A DNA stretch of 64,000 bases, taken from positions 2,542,001-2,606,000 of the forward strand of contig BCJU01000002.1 in assembly GCA_001600355.1 (NCBI GenBank). The letters run 5' to 3'. A model generated the notes under the pieces. The model was not told the DNA's origin. It saw nothing but the letters and a program-made list of their open reading frames with translations, and made no database searches. This document shows, one piece after another, positions 9,194-19,388 of the stretch; the stretch's first letter is position 1; each line of letters begins with the position of its first letter. The translations under genes were made by a program, and so were the position numbers. The stretch is from Meira nashicola (lineage: Eukaryota; Basidiomycota; Exobasidiomycetes; Exobasidiales; Brachybasidiaceae).

Positions 9194-11196
9194 TGTGAAA
9201 TGTTCAGGTGAACTTTGCGAAAGAGAAATTATGAATGGGTGGTTGCCAGTGTTGCTTTCTTTCGGTCAGATAGTGTGCTTTCAAAACGCCGATTGATATA
9301 TCAGAAAATTACTTCGTCCGATATGTTACGATAGAATTCGCGCCAACAAAGCGAGAAGATGGAAGTCCCGAATGTATGTAAATCGGTAATCAGGATTGGT
9401 GCGTGTGGGGAATGCTATAAACTGCAAAATGTTCGCGTCGATTGCAATCAACTCTATTGAATACTCCAGGTAGTGTTGAGTCAAGAATGAGAGAATGTAA
9501 GATCACAATCAAATGGAGTATCGGCAAAGAAAAAGTACGCAATTCTTCACATTCGCTTGCTTCACTACACTAATGATCTGACTGACATAAACGTATGCAC
9601 TGTACGTATAGAAAAGCGCCCATGTTGCTTGCTGCTCGGCGCCCAGACTGCTGCTGTCTGCCAAATAAATAAATAAAACACCAAAAAAAGGCACAAGTGG
9701 GTACAGAGCGTGTGCCATTTTGTTATCTATCCTTCTCCACCTTTCCGCTCTCTCTCATGCTGTGGAGCAAAGAAAGAAAAAATCCAAGTGCACTCTCCCC
9801 CTTTTAATCAAATCGGCGTGCATTTCGCCCGTATTTTAGCCTCTTTCAATCAGTCGTGTGCCTTTTCAGGTAACGTTCTTCGTATACAGTCATTATACTT
9901 GTACCATATTCAAACATTATTTACTGTTTCTCCTTAAATGCATATCGAATGATACATTCCATTGACTTTTTCCAAATCAGAACGATCCTTTAAAAACAAT
10001 ATAGCTATTAAAAGCCCCTCCTTCGATCATCAAAATAACAATTTAAAATATATGTAAGTATGCAATTTGCTCATTTTCGGCGAATTACGACGTGTAGGTA
10101 GATCTTTAAAACTAGAAGCAAGGATGTGCGTGTACCTTCTTTGGATTAGCGCGCGCCGTCTGAGCCGCTTTTAATTCGACGAGCAAACGTGTACTTTAGG
10201 GTTTGGCTGCTTGCATCGCCGCCAATTAGTGGAGCGCTAGTGCCGGATCAAAAGATTGTTTTGAACGGCAAGAAATAGAGGTGCGGGAGGCGATGAATAA
10301 CCTCATTTCCTTTGTGGGATAACATTATATTTGAACTCTACTTTCTGATTCGTTCTTATATTATACTTTTCATATACTTTATACGGTACCGATTACCTGA
10401 AATTGATATTGTATTTCTTTATCGACAATATTGATGGTTGTTGTACTTTTAAAGAATTAATTTGATTTCGGATAAAATAATTTGAATTTTTTGTAGTAAA
10501 ATCAATTTTTTCACGTTAATTGATCCTTTCCACTCCCTGTAAAGTGAAATGTAATCAGAACTCGAATGAGGGGAGCTTGTACGCATTTTGAAACCTAGTC
10601 AGGCTATTTTAAGAGATTGCAAATATTATAATACCATGAACTATGTAAAATATACTATCATTCTAAAAGTTTTTTATTTATCGAAAATTTTGGATTTTTC
10701 ACCTACTTGAAAATAAGCCAGGTATTTTCTCAAAAACATACCCTCTCGATGAATTAAAAGAAACATATCCTCCATTACCCTTCCTTTCTCACAGGTAAAG
10801 TAAGATATAGGTATGTACAAGAGACGAGAGTATAATCGACTTTAAGAGAAAATATTCTACGCGCTCATAAAGCACGTGCAGTACAATCTCAACCACCACT
10901 TTCGGTACACCAGTTTTACCAACTTTTTACTAGGCTGGGGTTACGAAAATGCGCCGCCCAACCTAATAAATTGTACGCACGTACGAAGTAGTGAATCTTT
11001 CGAGTCAGGCATAATGCATCACAATTATTTCGGAAATCGCGAACCAGTTAGTGATCCTTCTACACTTCATCATCTCCAAAACCAGACGAAAAAGGTAATC
11101 ATAGATTGTGGATTATAGTACATCTCTAATACACGCACGAAGAAGGAAAAGAAAGTTCAACCCCAACGACACAAAACATTCATACACACATACAAG
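9194..11196. other. Two-kilobase gap, partly very AT-rich, no convincing gene
   Basis: The stretch from about 10,310 to 10,760 is strongly AT-rich and full of stops in all frames. One minus-strand ORF with a true ATG (9509-9718, 69 codons) encodes a hydrophobic N-terminal half, but I find nothing to confirm it. The right part should contain the MPC2 promoter. A single TTTAGGGTTT lies near 10,195. No tRNA or repeat array was seen. Confidence 0.4.
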
Positions 11197-11698
11197 ATGG
11201 CAGCAGCAGCAGGTGCCTCGAGATGGCAATCATTCATGAACCACCCAGCTGGACCAAAGACAGGTAAGTTGACATTTTGAATGAATTGAATTGGAAATAT
11301 GTGACTGATTGAATACGAACCTTCTTCTTTCTGATTTAGTCTTCTTTTGGGCTCCAATTATGAAATGGTGTTTGGTTGCAGCAGGTTTGAAAGATCTATC
11401 TAGACCGGCAGATAAACTTTCAGTAAGTCAAAATGTCGCTTTGGCTACAACAGGAATGATTTGGGTACGATATTCTCTTGTTATTACACCGGTAAATTAC
11501 AGTCTAGCAGCAGTGAACTTTTTCGTAGGAACAACTGGAATTATGCAATTATACAGAATTTGGGATTTCAACAAAAGTAAAGGTTCATCACCCATAACTG
11601 AAGCTGCACAAGGATTCAAGAAAGAAGCTGAAGGTGTTGCAAAGGATATCAAAAGTGAAGCAAAATCAATCGAACAAGATCTAAAGAAAAGGGTTTGA
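11197..11698 (+). CDS. MPC2: Mitochondrial pyruvate carrier subunit 2
   Basis: Two exons, 11197-11263 and 11340-11698, give 141 residues. The intron (GTAAGT...TTTAG, 76 nt) splits a Val codon, and the join restores the family sequence HPAGPKTVFFWAPIMKW. MPC2 pairs with MPC1 in the inner mitochondrial membrane to import pyruvate. Visible features are the amphipathic N-terminal helix ending in the HPAGPKT-FFWAP motif, transmembrane helices around the SVSQNVALATTGMIWVRYS and NYSLAAVNFFVGTTG segments, and a charged, probably coiled-coil C-terminal tail rich in Lys and Glu that is longer than in the yeast proteins. Assignment is secure. MPC1 is not in this window. Confidence 0.93.
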
Positions 11699-11960
11699 TT
11701 CGTATATTGAATCACACACACACACAATATTTCTTCATCTGCTTGTCCACAGCCATCCTTTACGATTTCTAGCACCAATTTCCGCATTTTACTGTACAAT
11801 TCAATCTATATGACATAAAAAGATTCGATCGTGAGAGAAACAAGCTTGTCTGTCCCCGATATTTTGACACAAGGCTTAGTTGTATAACTCTATAAATACA
11901 TAATAAGGTAAGAATACAGAATTTCAAGAGGGGTATAGGACGACTGATATTCAATACAAA

Positions 11961-12697
11961 TCAAGAAGTGTATGATGCAGACATAATTCGCAACCTCTGC
12001 ACGAATTTGGCCTGCTCATTGGCAGCAGACGTTTGTTCCACCAACGCCACTGCCAATTGATCGATATTCTCTTTAGCTGCCTGCAACGAATTTGCGACTT
12101 CCTCACTCCTCTCCAGGGGTTTGACTATACTTTCATCTCTTTGACTATCACGTTCTTTGATAAGCTTTTCTATTTCACTTTCGAGCCTTCTTCGTTTATT
12201 TTCCCGCTTTTGTGCGATTTCTTTTTGTATTTCCGCTCGAGTTTGCAATAATGCTGCTCTTTTGGATGGGATCGCTTTACGGGATGCTATTGCTTGAGCT
12301 GTTGAAGTATCACATCGCTCTGATAGCCTTTGTACACGTTGTGATAAATCTTGATCGAACGGTTGAGTGCCATCTGTACCTTCTCGAAAAGGCATCCCAT
12401 TCACTGTAACATTGGATTCTAGCTTCTTCTTTGCTGATTTGATCCACTTCAGAAGGGTGTATAGAAATTATGGTTAGCTTTTGTCTGCCTCAATATTCAT
12501 GAATTGTGCTGCCTCTTCTCATTACTTACCAATTCAATCGTTTCCTCGCATGTCTTTTGGGCTTTTCGATCGTTCGATTGTCCAGCTTTGCGTAATTCTT
12601 CTCGCAGAAGAGCTAGAGAGTGTTTCCTAATCTGCTCTAAAACATGATCCAAATCACCACGTTCAGAAAGGTCCACTTTAGGAAAATCGTCTTGCAT
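11961..12697 (-). CDS. MIS14: Kinetochore MIND/Mis12-complex subunit Mis14/Nsl1
   Basis: Two exons on the minus strand, 12530-12697 and 11961-12446, joined in phase 0 (GTAAGT...GAAG, branch GCTAAC), give 217 residues. The N-terminal part (DLDHVLEQIRKHSLALLREEL) and the stretch TQPFDQDLSQRVQRL, followed by a variant of the VAxLRR-x-P motif (IASRKAIPSKRA), fit the Mis14 family. Long coiled coils fill the C-terminal half. The protein would belong to the four-subunit MIND complex linking the inner kinetochore to Ndc80. Mis14 orthologues diverge quickly, so the call rests on this motif, the length and the coiled-coil layout. Confidence 0.72.
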
Positions 12698-12936
12698 TGT
12701 TGAGCAAAGCCTTCTTCATTTACTGATGATGATGATGGGTGTTGAAATATGAAACGCGGTGGAAACCAACACTTTAATAAAAAATGCATGCACGAAAAGG
12801 TGTTTATCATTTAAACGCGTCTGTTTTGTCGAGCACGCCAAATTAGTGTGTGGAGAATATAAAGCGTTTCCTTCTCGAAAATAAAAATGTTCAACTCCTT
12901 CCTTTCCATCGTTCTTCGTTTTACGGACGAATTAGC

Positions 12937-14536
12937 ATGTCTCTGCCGCAAGCCTTACATGCATTTTTAAACAATGTTGGTCAAGCATACAAGGCTAGGG
13001 AGCAAAACCCTTACCTATTGGCCAATGCCATAAGGTTAGATACATCACTACATACAACACTGCAAAACGCTATTCGACAGGTAAGTACTCCAATTCCAAT
13101 GAGGCTCAATATTGTATTTGTTGAGACATCTCGAATCTCACTCTCTCTTGCAAATATCTCTAAAATCATTAGAAAAATATAGATTTCGAAAAAGCCGTCA
13201 GCACATCGGCTCATATACCAGCTTCCGAAAGAATACACCCTTTTCTTGCCTCCTTACTGCAATTCGTTTCACAGCAACAAAGCCTACAAATTCTTACGTA
13301 CAGAAAAGGATTTGTATCCAACATACCTATTTCGGATTACCTAGAAGCCTATGAGAAGTGGTCACAAGTTTATTCACGTGCATCTACAGTTTTTCAGTCC
13401 CAAGATTCTTCCTTCTTTGGTCCAACATTACGTTATATCGGCACTACTTTGGTACTCTTGGCTATTTCGACTGATAACAGGAGCGGTGATCTTAGTCAAC
13501 CATGCATCACAGATGCTGTCTCTAAAATTTCCAGAACGACTGGAGTTGCGGCTATTGATCGTTCTCCCTTGCCTGGACAACAGACTAGAAGATCAGAAGT
13601 TTTGTGGTTAGCCAATGCAAGTTTCCGATGTTATTTCAAACTTAAAAACATTCGTTTGTGCGAAACTGTTCTAGGATCTGTGGAGAATGCTTTGACATTG
13701 AACAGGCAACATGCGAGTGTTCAACAAAAAGAAGCAGCAAAGCAGGCTCCCAATCCCGCAGAGGCTTCGACTGCTTTGGGTATGGCATGTTATAGCCGTG
13801 CAGATATGGTAACTTATAGGTATTATCTAGGCAGACTCAGATTGTCTCAGCATCGAATACGAATCGCATACAATGAACTTAGATGGGCATTTGACAATTG
13901 CACAAATGAGCATATGCAAAACAAGAATCTAATCTTATCCCATTGCATCGTTGCAGCTTTGATTCTAGGCATATATCCTTCCATACAACTACTGCAAGCT
14001 TCTGGATTAGACGGACCCTTTGGACAGCTTATTCATTTCATTCAAAAGGGCGATGGACGTGGAATGTATGCTGAACTAGATAGATGGCAAGCTTGGCATC
14101 GAGCAAAGGGGCATTACTTGCTGCTTCGAGAGAAATTAGAGATTGGAACATGGCGTAATTTGATGCGAAGAAGGTGAGTTGTTGACATATACTTACCAGT
14201 AAAGTTTAAATCTAACTATTCTTTTCCCCCTCCAGCTTCTTGATCGCACGACTTGTTAATGGATTAGGACCTTTCGATTTAAAGCCAAATGCTCCAATTG
14301 TAGCAGGAGTCCCTCCTGCCAAGACTCCTCCTCCGATTCTCAAGCTAGCTCAATTTTTGATCATCGCACGCAGAGCATGGAAAGATGATGGATTGGCATT
14401 AGATGATGTTGAATGTGTGGTTGCAAGTTTAATCGATCAAGGTTACGTAAAAGGTTATGCTATGCATAGTTCTGGAAATGTGGTTTTACGGAGAACTGCA
14501 GATTTTGGTTTCGTTCGAATGAGCACAGTGTATTAA
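12937..14536 (+). CDS. PCI-domain protein, PCID2/Thp1/Csn12-like
   Basis: Three exons (12937-13080, 13173-14173, 14236-14536) give 481 residues. The joins use GTAAGT...TTAG and GTGAGT...CCAG and keep frame through KNIDFEKAVSTSAHIPA and RRSFLIARLVNG. The central region (SSFFGPTLRYIGTTLVLLAI) and the C-terminal winged-helix PCI portion (VVASLIDQGYVKGYAMHSSG) are typical of the PCID2 family. Family members act in TREX-2 mRNA export with Sac3 and Sem1/Dss1, or are described as subunit 12 of the fungal COP9 signalosome. The sequence does not decide between these roles. The ATG at 12937 is the first in frame. Confidence 0.85.
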
Positions 14537-14935
14537 TAAAAGTCAATAGATAAAAAGAGTAATTTATATCATGTATGATTAAAAAGTTCAGATGTTAAAT
14601 CTGTCAACACAATCATTTTGAAGGAATTGCAGGGCTGTGCCGAAAAAGTGCTTTGGCCGCGGGAATTTGCAGGGTTCCATGCATAAGGCTGAACATATGT
14701 GTATTCTGAAATCTTAAAAAAATCCACTCGAGCTTTTTAGACTATAATTCCAATTTTGTAATTTGGGCTAGCGTTTGTGCGTTTGTGCGTTTATTTGTTT
14801 GTTGCTTTAAAAGTGCGGGCCGAAAGGGTACATAAAGCTAAATTCAATACCGCATGGTTTTCTGCTTTTAATTACGGTTCCCGCTCTTGATTGAATTAGT
14901 TACTACGATCATCACCTTCTCAGTCCGACATCAAA
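14537..14935. other. Intergenic region, nothing recognised beyond promoter
   Basis: This 399-base gap lies between the PCI-domain gene and the SH3 gene, both on the plus strand. It holds a 3' UTR and a promoter. A tandem GTTTGTGCGTTTGTGCGTTT run lies near 14,772. No gene signal. Confidence 0.4.
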
Positions 14936-16065
14936 ATGACGGAAAGTGCCCAACAGATCGCAAAGAGAGTTTTGGCAGATTTGGATGCTTTGGTCGGACA
15001 GGGTAAATTACAACAACATCAAATTGCATCAATTCGATCTGAATTAGAACCTGTTGCTCGACCTGCTCCTCCTCCAATTATTGCACGTAAGCCTGTTATT
15101 GTGGCAAGGAAAAGATTTCGCGCTATTTGGGCATATAATGGTACAGATGCAGATGAAATTACGTTTAACGAAGGAGATTTGTTGGAATTAATTGATGAAG
15201 TTAGTGAAGGTTGGTGGAAAGGTTGTATTGTTTATCCAGATGGACGAAAAGGTCAAGAAGGAATGTTCCCAAGCAATTACGTAGAAGTTCTTCCGGATAA
15301 TACTATCGTAGCACCACAGAGAACTGTTCCTCCACTTCCTCAACGTCAACAAATAGAAAATGGACCTCCAGGTTATACAAATCAAAATACAGATGAAGAA
15401 AAGCGAGCGATGGGTTATCATACACAGCAACAACCACAACCATACAGTGATAGTCCACTTGGTCCACCAAGATGGCAACCAGGCGTCGCACGTTGGAGTT
15501 CAGGTGCTCCAATGCCACCTCCACCACCACCAAGCAACTTCTCTCCTTCTCCTGGTCCAATGTCTCCACCTCCATCACAAAATATGGGTTATTACAACCA
15601 ACCGCCAATGCCGTACGGAGGTGCAACGCCAGACGCTTTTGGAAATCAATCTCATCAACAATTGCAACAACCAGGTGCTCCGCCACCACCACCAGATCAA
15701 CCTCAAAAACATGATAAAGTGAGTATATTGTATTTGATGAAAGATGAAAAAGATTATATGATCCAAAAGCTGAGACGGACGCAATTTTTATTGCTCCCAT
15801 TAAAAGTTCAAAAAGATAGGTGGCCGATTAGGCGAAAGAATGGCAGGAGGATTTGCTGGCGGTCTCGGATTTGGCGTTGGTGCCAATTTGATCAATCAGC
15901 TGTGAACAGCACAGAATTCAGTCAGGAAGAGGACGATGTATACTAATATTCTTTTTTTTTACTTGCTTTCACTAGATGAAAAAGTTCGCTGGTCGTATGG
16001 GTGAAACAATGGCAGGTGGTTTCGCAGGTGGTGTTGGTTTCGGTATCGGTAGTCATTTGTTCTAG
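14936..16065 (+). CDS. SH3-domain protein (Csh3/Lsb1-Pin3-like) with two alternative last exons
   Basis: Exon 1 (14936-15718) encodes 261 residues: an N-terminal helix with KRVLADLDALVGQGKLQ, an SH3 domain at about 60-120 (FRAIWAYNGTDADEITF, WWKG, MFPSNYVEVL), then a Pro/Gln-rich region. It ends at GTGAGT. The canonical last exon is 15976-16065, reached through a textbook acceptor (TACTAAT branch at 15941-15947, T-rich tract, CACTAG). It adds a 29-residue glycine-rich tail, MKKFAGRMGETMAGGFAG and so on, for a 290-residue product. A second, homologous terminal exon lies inside the intron (separate entry). Fungal relatives bind Las17/WASP and act in actin assembly and endocytosis. Orthology is by layout. 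Confidence 0.8.
15807..15905 (+). CDS. Alternative terminal exon of the SH3 gene, a tandem duplicate of the downstream one
   Basis: After the acceptor ATTAAAAG at 15801-15806, preceded by a T-rich tract, the same splice phase gives 32 codons ending in TGA. They begin FKKIGGRLGERMAGGFAGG and end ANLINQL. Without gaps, 19 of the first 29 residues equal the canonical tail and most others are conservative changes. Splicing from 15718 to 15807 (an 88-nt intron) would yield a 293-residue isoform; splicing to 15976 skips it. Its branch point is weaker than that of the downstream exon. The exon has a stop but no good donor, so the two look mutually exclusive. That it is used is inference. Confidence 0.65.
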   Translation, partial: FKKIGGRLGERMAGGFAGGLGFGVGANLINQL

Positions 16066-16241
16066 CACTCTTGTTTTCTTCGATGGAACCGTTTGTAATT
16101 CTCTTTATCTCTTTCTCCGTTCATTCATGTACATTATCACAATAGCACACTTTTTTCACATTTCACGCAGGCGATCTATGAGGCAAAATTATAGAAATTG
16201 TCATATACACTGATTCGACATTAATAGATACTCTTTTCCCA

Positions 16242-17774
16242 TCAAAATAGTAGAGCAGCATCTTCTTGGAATAAAAGCGAGATACTCTCTCCGTTATGTG
16301 TCCTTCTAATACTTTCCGCAATCACTGCTGAGATGTCCATAATTTCCAATTTTCCACCACTCAATTGTGCTTTTTCCAAATTTGGAATCGTGTTTGTGAC
16401 TACTAAACGTTCCAAACTCAAAATTCTTAATAAATCAGTTGCTTTTCCGCTCAATAAACCATGGCTGACATGTGCATATACTTTAGCAGCACCAGCATCT
16501 TTTAGTGTTTTTGCGGCCAAAGCTAACGTTCTACCTGTATCGATCATATCGTCCACCAAGATTGCCGTCTTTCCCTTTACATCTCCTACCAAAATTTCCA
16601 TCTTTGTTTCTTCTGGATCATCGCCTTCCTCCATTTCGTTTTCTCCCGATCCACCATTTACACCTGCAGCTCCAACTTTGCTTGATGAAGTACCGCCTGA
16701 GACGATTCGATGTCCATTTTCATCAAAGCTGATCCATTCACCTCTATCGCCGACATGAATACCATTTGCCAATGGCGTACTGACCTTTGGAGCAGTAGGT
16801 GAACCTTCTCTAGACGAACGGACGTGATCATCCAAAGCACCTGCTGCTAAACGAGGATGAATGCGATTCAAATGACCTTCATTAACACCAGCTTGTCTCT
16901 CTTGATCGCGAGAAATGTTGTGTAATTCTTCGTTGACATTACGCAAAGTATTACTTGCCGAACGAGATGAACTTCCGATCGATTGAGATTGCATTCCTTT
17001 TGCCAATCTTTCCACTTCATCTGAAGTTGGATCAGCAGCATGATCGACGATGAAACTTCCAGTCATTGGAGTTTGCATTCCTGACATTAAATCGCTACTT
17101 GATGATTGTGTACTTAAACCTTTTTGTAAACGTTTTTCAGCACGAATTCTTCGATTTTGTTCACGTTTTCGATTACGATTGATCAATGCGAAATCTACAC
17201 CCAATAGATCAGCTAATGAAGTTGCACGTTTTGCACCACCAGCATCAGGACTGACGATGATACTATTACGATAATCCGGTATTCTTGCTCTGATCCAACG
17301 TGCTACGCTTGGTTCGCTTGTCAAATTGTCAACTGGAATATCGAAAAATCCTTGAATTTGACTGGCATGCAAATCCATCGTAATAACATGATCTGCACCT
17401 GCAACTGTGATCATATTAGCTACAAGTTTTGCAGTGATTGGAGCTCTAGATTTATCCTTTTTATCATGACGTGAATAAGGAAAAGCAGGAATGACTGCTG
17501 TTATACGACGAGCAGAAGCAGTTTTGCATGCGCTCAAAATGATTAAAAGTTCCATTAAACTATCATTTGGATCGACGAAAGGACTATTTCCGGTTTGTAA
17601 AACGAAAACATCTTCATCACGAACTGAACTTCCAATCCGTACATCAATAGATTGATCGGCAAACTTTTTGCAAACACATGTTGTTAATTGAATGCCTAAT
17701 CGATCAGCAACCATTTGTGCCAATTCAGGATGGCTATTGCCCGTTAAAAGTTTAATCGAATTAACTCCAGGCAT
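16242..17774 (-). CDS. PRS: Ribose-phosphate pyrophosphokinase (PRPP synthetase) with large internal insert
   Basis: 510-residue intronless protein making PRPP from ribose-5-phosphate and ATP for nucleotide, His and Trp synthesis. Visible are the N-terminal start MPGVNSIKLLTGNSHPELA, the DLHASQIQGFFDIPVDNL region, SPDAGGAKRA and the PRPP-binding loop AILVDDMIDTGRTL. Between NRNRKREQN (about residue 225) and MEILVGDVKG (about 390) lies a non-homologous Ser/Gly/Arg-rich insert of roughly 150 residues. This resembles the inserts of yeast Prs1 and Prs5, which link PRPP synthesis to the cell-integrity pathway. The frame extends to 17870, but MPGV at 17774 matches the family's start. The symbol is generic because Prs1 and Prs5 types cannot be told apart here. 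Confidence 0.93.
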   Translation of the reverse strand: MPGVNSIKLLTGNSHPELAQMVADRLGIQLTTCVCKKFADQSIDVRIGSSVRDEDVFVLQTGNSPFVDPNDSLMELLIILSACKTASARRITAVIPAFPYSRHDKKDKSRAPITAKLVANMITVAGADHVITMDLHASQIQGFFDIPVDNLTSEPSVARWIRARIPDYRNSIIVSPDAGGAKRATSLADLLGVDFALINRNRKREQNRRIRAEKRLQKGLSTQSSSSDLMSGMQTPMTGSFIVDHAADPTSDEVERLAKGMQSQSIGSSSRSASNTLRNVNEELHNISRDQERQAGVNEGHLNRIHPRLAAGALDDHVRSSREGSPTAPKVSTPLANGIHVGDRGEWISFDENGHRIVSGGTSSSKVGAAGVNGGSGENEMEEGDDPEETKMEILVGDVKGKTAILVDDMIDTGRTLALAAKTLKDAGAAKVYAHVSHGLLSGKATDLLRILSLERLVVTNTIPNLEKAQLSGGKLEIMDISAVIAESIRRTHNGESISLLFQEDAALLF

Positions 17775-18307
17775 TATGGTATTATCGTTTGTCGTCACCA
17801 CGAATTTGTTGCAATTCTTGGTAAAGAGGAAAAGTGTAAATTTGTAGTATTGTCTACTTTCTTCCGTCAATACGCCTAAATTACCGCCCGAATTTCAAGG
17901 TACACTTAAAAAAAATTGATATCAACCTTTTTGCCCTAAAACTGTATGCCGGCTCTGATACATGCGTCTATCGCGCCTTAGCAGTTTAAGAAGAAAAGAT
18001 TTTAATTCCAGGAAGCGGGGAACGATAAGGCCATAAGGACCTTTCACGTGTAGGCTGGGCTAGACAAGCAGACAGATGCTTCATTCGCAATATATCCTTG
18101 CTCATTGGCCCATCAGATAGCGAATGATGCGAGCACTCAAAGAACACTTTCAATCTAATAGAGCAGTTGAAATCACATACAATGACGAAATGAAAGCATT
18201 AAAAATAGAGACATAATGAATAACACAAATACTAAACCCTGGCTTATTAAGAGCTTTTAATTTTTACTGTATGATGATCACTATTACAAAGTAGGAATAT
18301 CTTCTCC
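17775..18307. other. Intergenic region, nothing recognised beyond promoter
   Basis: This 533-base gap lies between two minus-strand genes. It holds the PRPP-synthetase promoter and the Grx5 3' UTR. One CACGTG lies near 18,045. No RNA gene or ORF of interest. Confidence 0.4.
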
Positions 18308-18863
18308 TTATGCTGCATTTGTGGCAGGATCAGAAATCAAAACTTTTGCGTCTTGTAAAAGCTTCTCCAATTCACCTGATTGATGCATACTGAGCATAAT
18401 ATCGCATCCTCCCGTGAATTCACCTTGAACGTAAACTTGAGGAATTGTTGGCCAAGAGCTAAATTCTTTAATTCCTTCACGTAATTCTTGATCATCTAAA
18501 CAATTGTACGTTTTTACATTCTTTCTATCAACACCTTGAACGTCTAAAATTTGAATAACCGTTCTACTAAATCCACACATTGGCATCTCTGGCGTTCCTT
18601 TCATGAAAACGACGAGTGGATTTGAATCAACTGCTGTTTGAATCTTTTTACGTGCATCATTGCTCAATGCTAATCTGGCTGCTGAACTGTGAAATTGAGC
18701 AGGTCTTTGCAATGCACATTGACGTAAAGCACCAGTAGCACCGCTTGACCTCTATAGACAATGGGAAAAAATAATGATAATCAGCTTCTGACTTCATTGT
18801 AAAACAACATCAAGAAATCCATCTACTCACTAGTGCTTGACTTGTCGCTCTAAAGAAAGACAT
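18308..18863 (-). CDS. GRX5: Mitochondrial monothiol glutaredoxin
   Basis: Two exons, 18831-18863 and 18308-18751, join in phase 0 (GTGAGT...TATAG) to give 158 residues. The first exon encodes only [11 protein letters not shown]; with the start of exon 2 it forms a basic, Ser/Ala-rich, acid-free mitochondrial targeting sequence of about 40 residues. The active site CGFS has its Cys at about residue 70 in the context [12 protein letters not shown]. The later segments [17 protein letters not shown] match the glutathione and Fe-S binding surface. Grx5 passes [2Fe-2S] clusters from the Isu scaffold to recipients. Assignment is secure. Confidence 0.95.
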
Positions 18864-19388
18864 TGTGTGAATTGTAAGATGGTGGCGATGTGAAAAGGTG
18901 ATAAGGTGGAGCTTTTAGCAGACGAGGATAACTCCGTTCTAGCGCGTTGACTAAAGTCCGAGCAAGTCTTTGGGAGAAAAAAATGACTAATCACGTGGAC
19001 TTCTCAGGCTTAATAATTTCTAGAAGACTGGATTTTTAAAGAGAATGGAAAAAGTACAAAAAAAGATCAAATGAGAAAAGCGCTCAAGCATGCATACATA
19101 CATCTTCACTACCAATACAGCCTTTTAACGACGGTGATCAATAGCCTGACAGAGTGAGTATTTTCATTGTTGATAATTATCTAAAATGATGAACAAACTA
19201 GATGACGAGGCTGAGGGCAGATCATATCGAGAGGCATGTCGGACGATAACATATTGTAAAGTATGTTATTGAATGACACTCGGGTCCGTCTAATGCTTAC
19301 AACACTAGGCTACCAACCTGAAAAGTATTGTATGGCAAGAGTATCGAGAATGCAAAAGAATGCTGACAATCATTTTGTCTTCTATTAG
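18864..19388. promoter_or_regulatory. Divergent promoter region, possible 5' exon and intron of the next gene
   Basis: This gap separates Grx5 (minus) from the Tsr4/PDCD2 gene (plus). Directly before the latter's ATG stands a good acceptor (TGCTGAC branch, pyrimidine tract, CTATTAG ending at 19388). A GTATGT donor lies at 19261. This suggests a 128-nt intron just upstream of or overlapping the 5' coding end. The exon before it contains ATGATG at about 19186 in the right frame and phase to add 25 codons. Confidence 0.4.

Noticed and set aside
10195..10205. Telomere-like TTTAGGGTTT, also seen near 29,710
   Set aside because: Single units, not tandem arrays. They could be Tbf1-type sites but nothing else supports that.
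15719..15946. Read-through of the SH3 gene frame into the intron to a stop at 15,946
   Set aside because: The unspliced frame loses the conserved glycine-rich tail, which both terminal exons restore when spliced.
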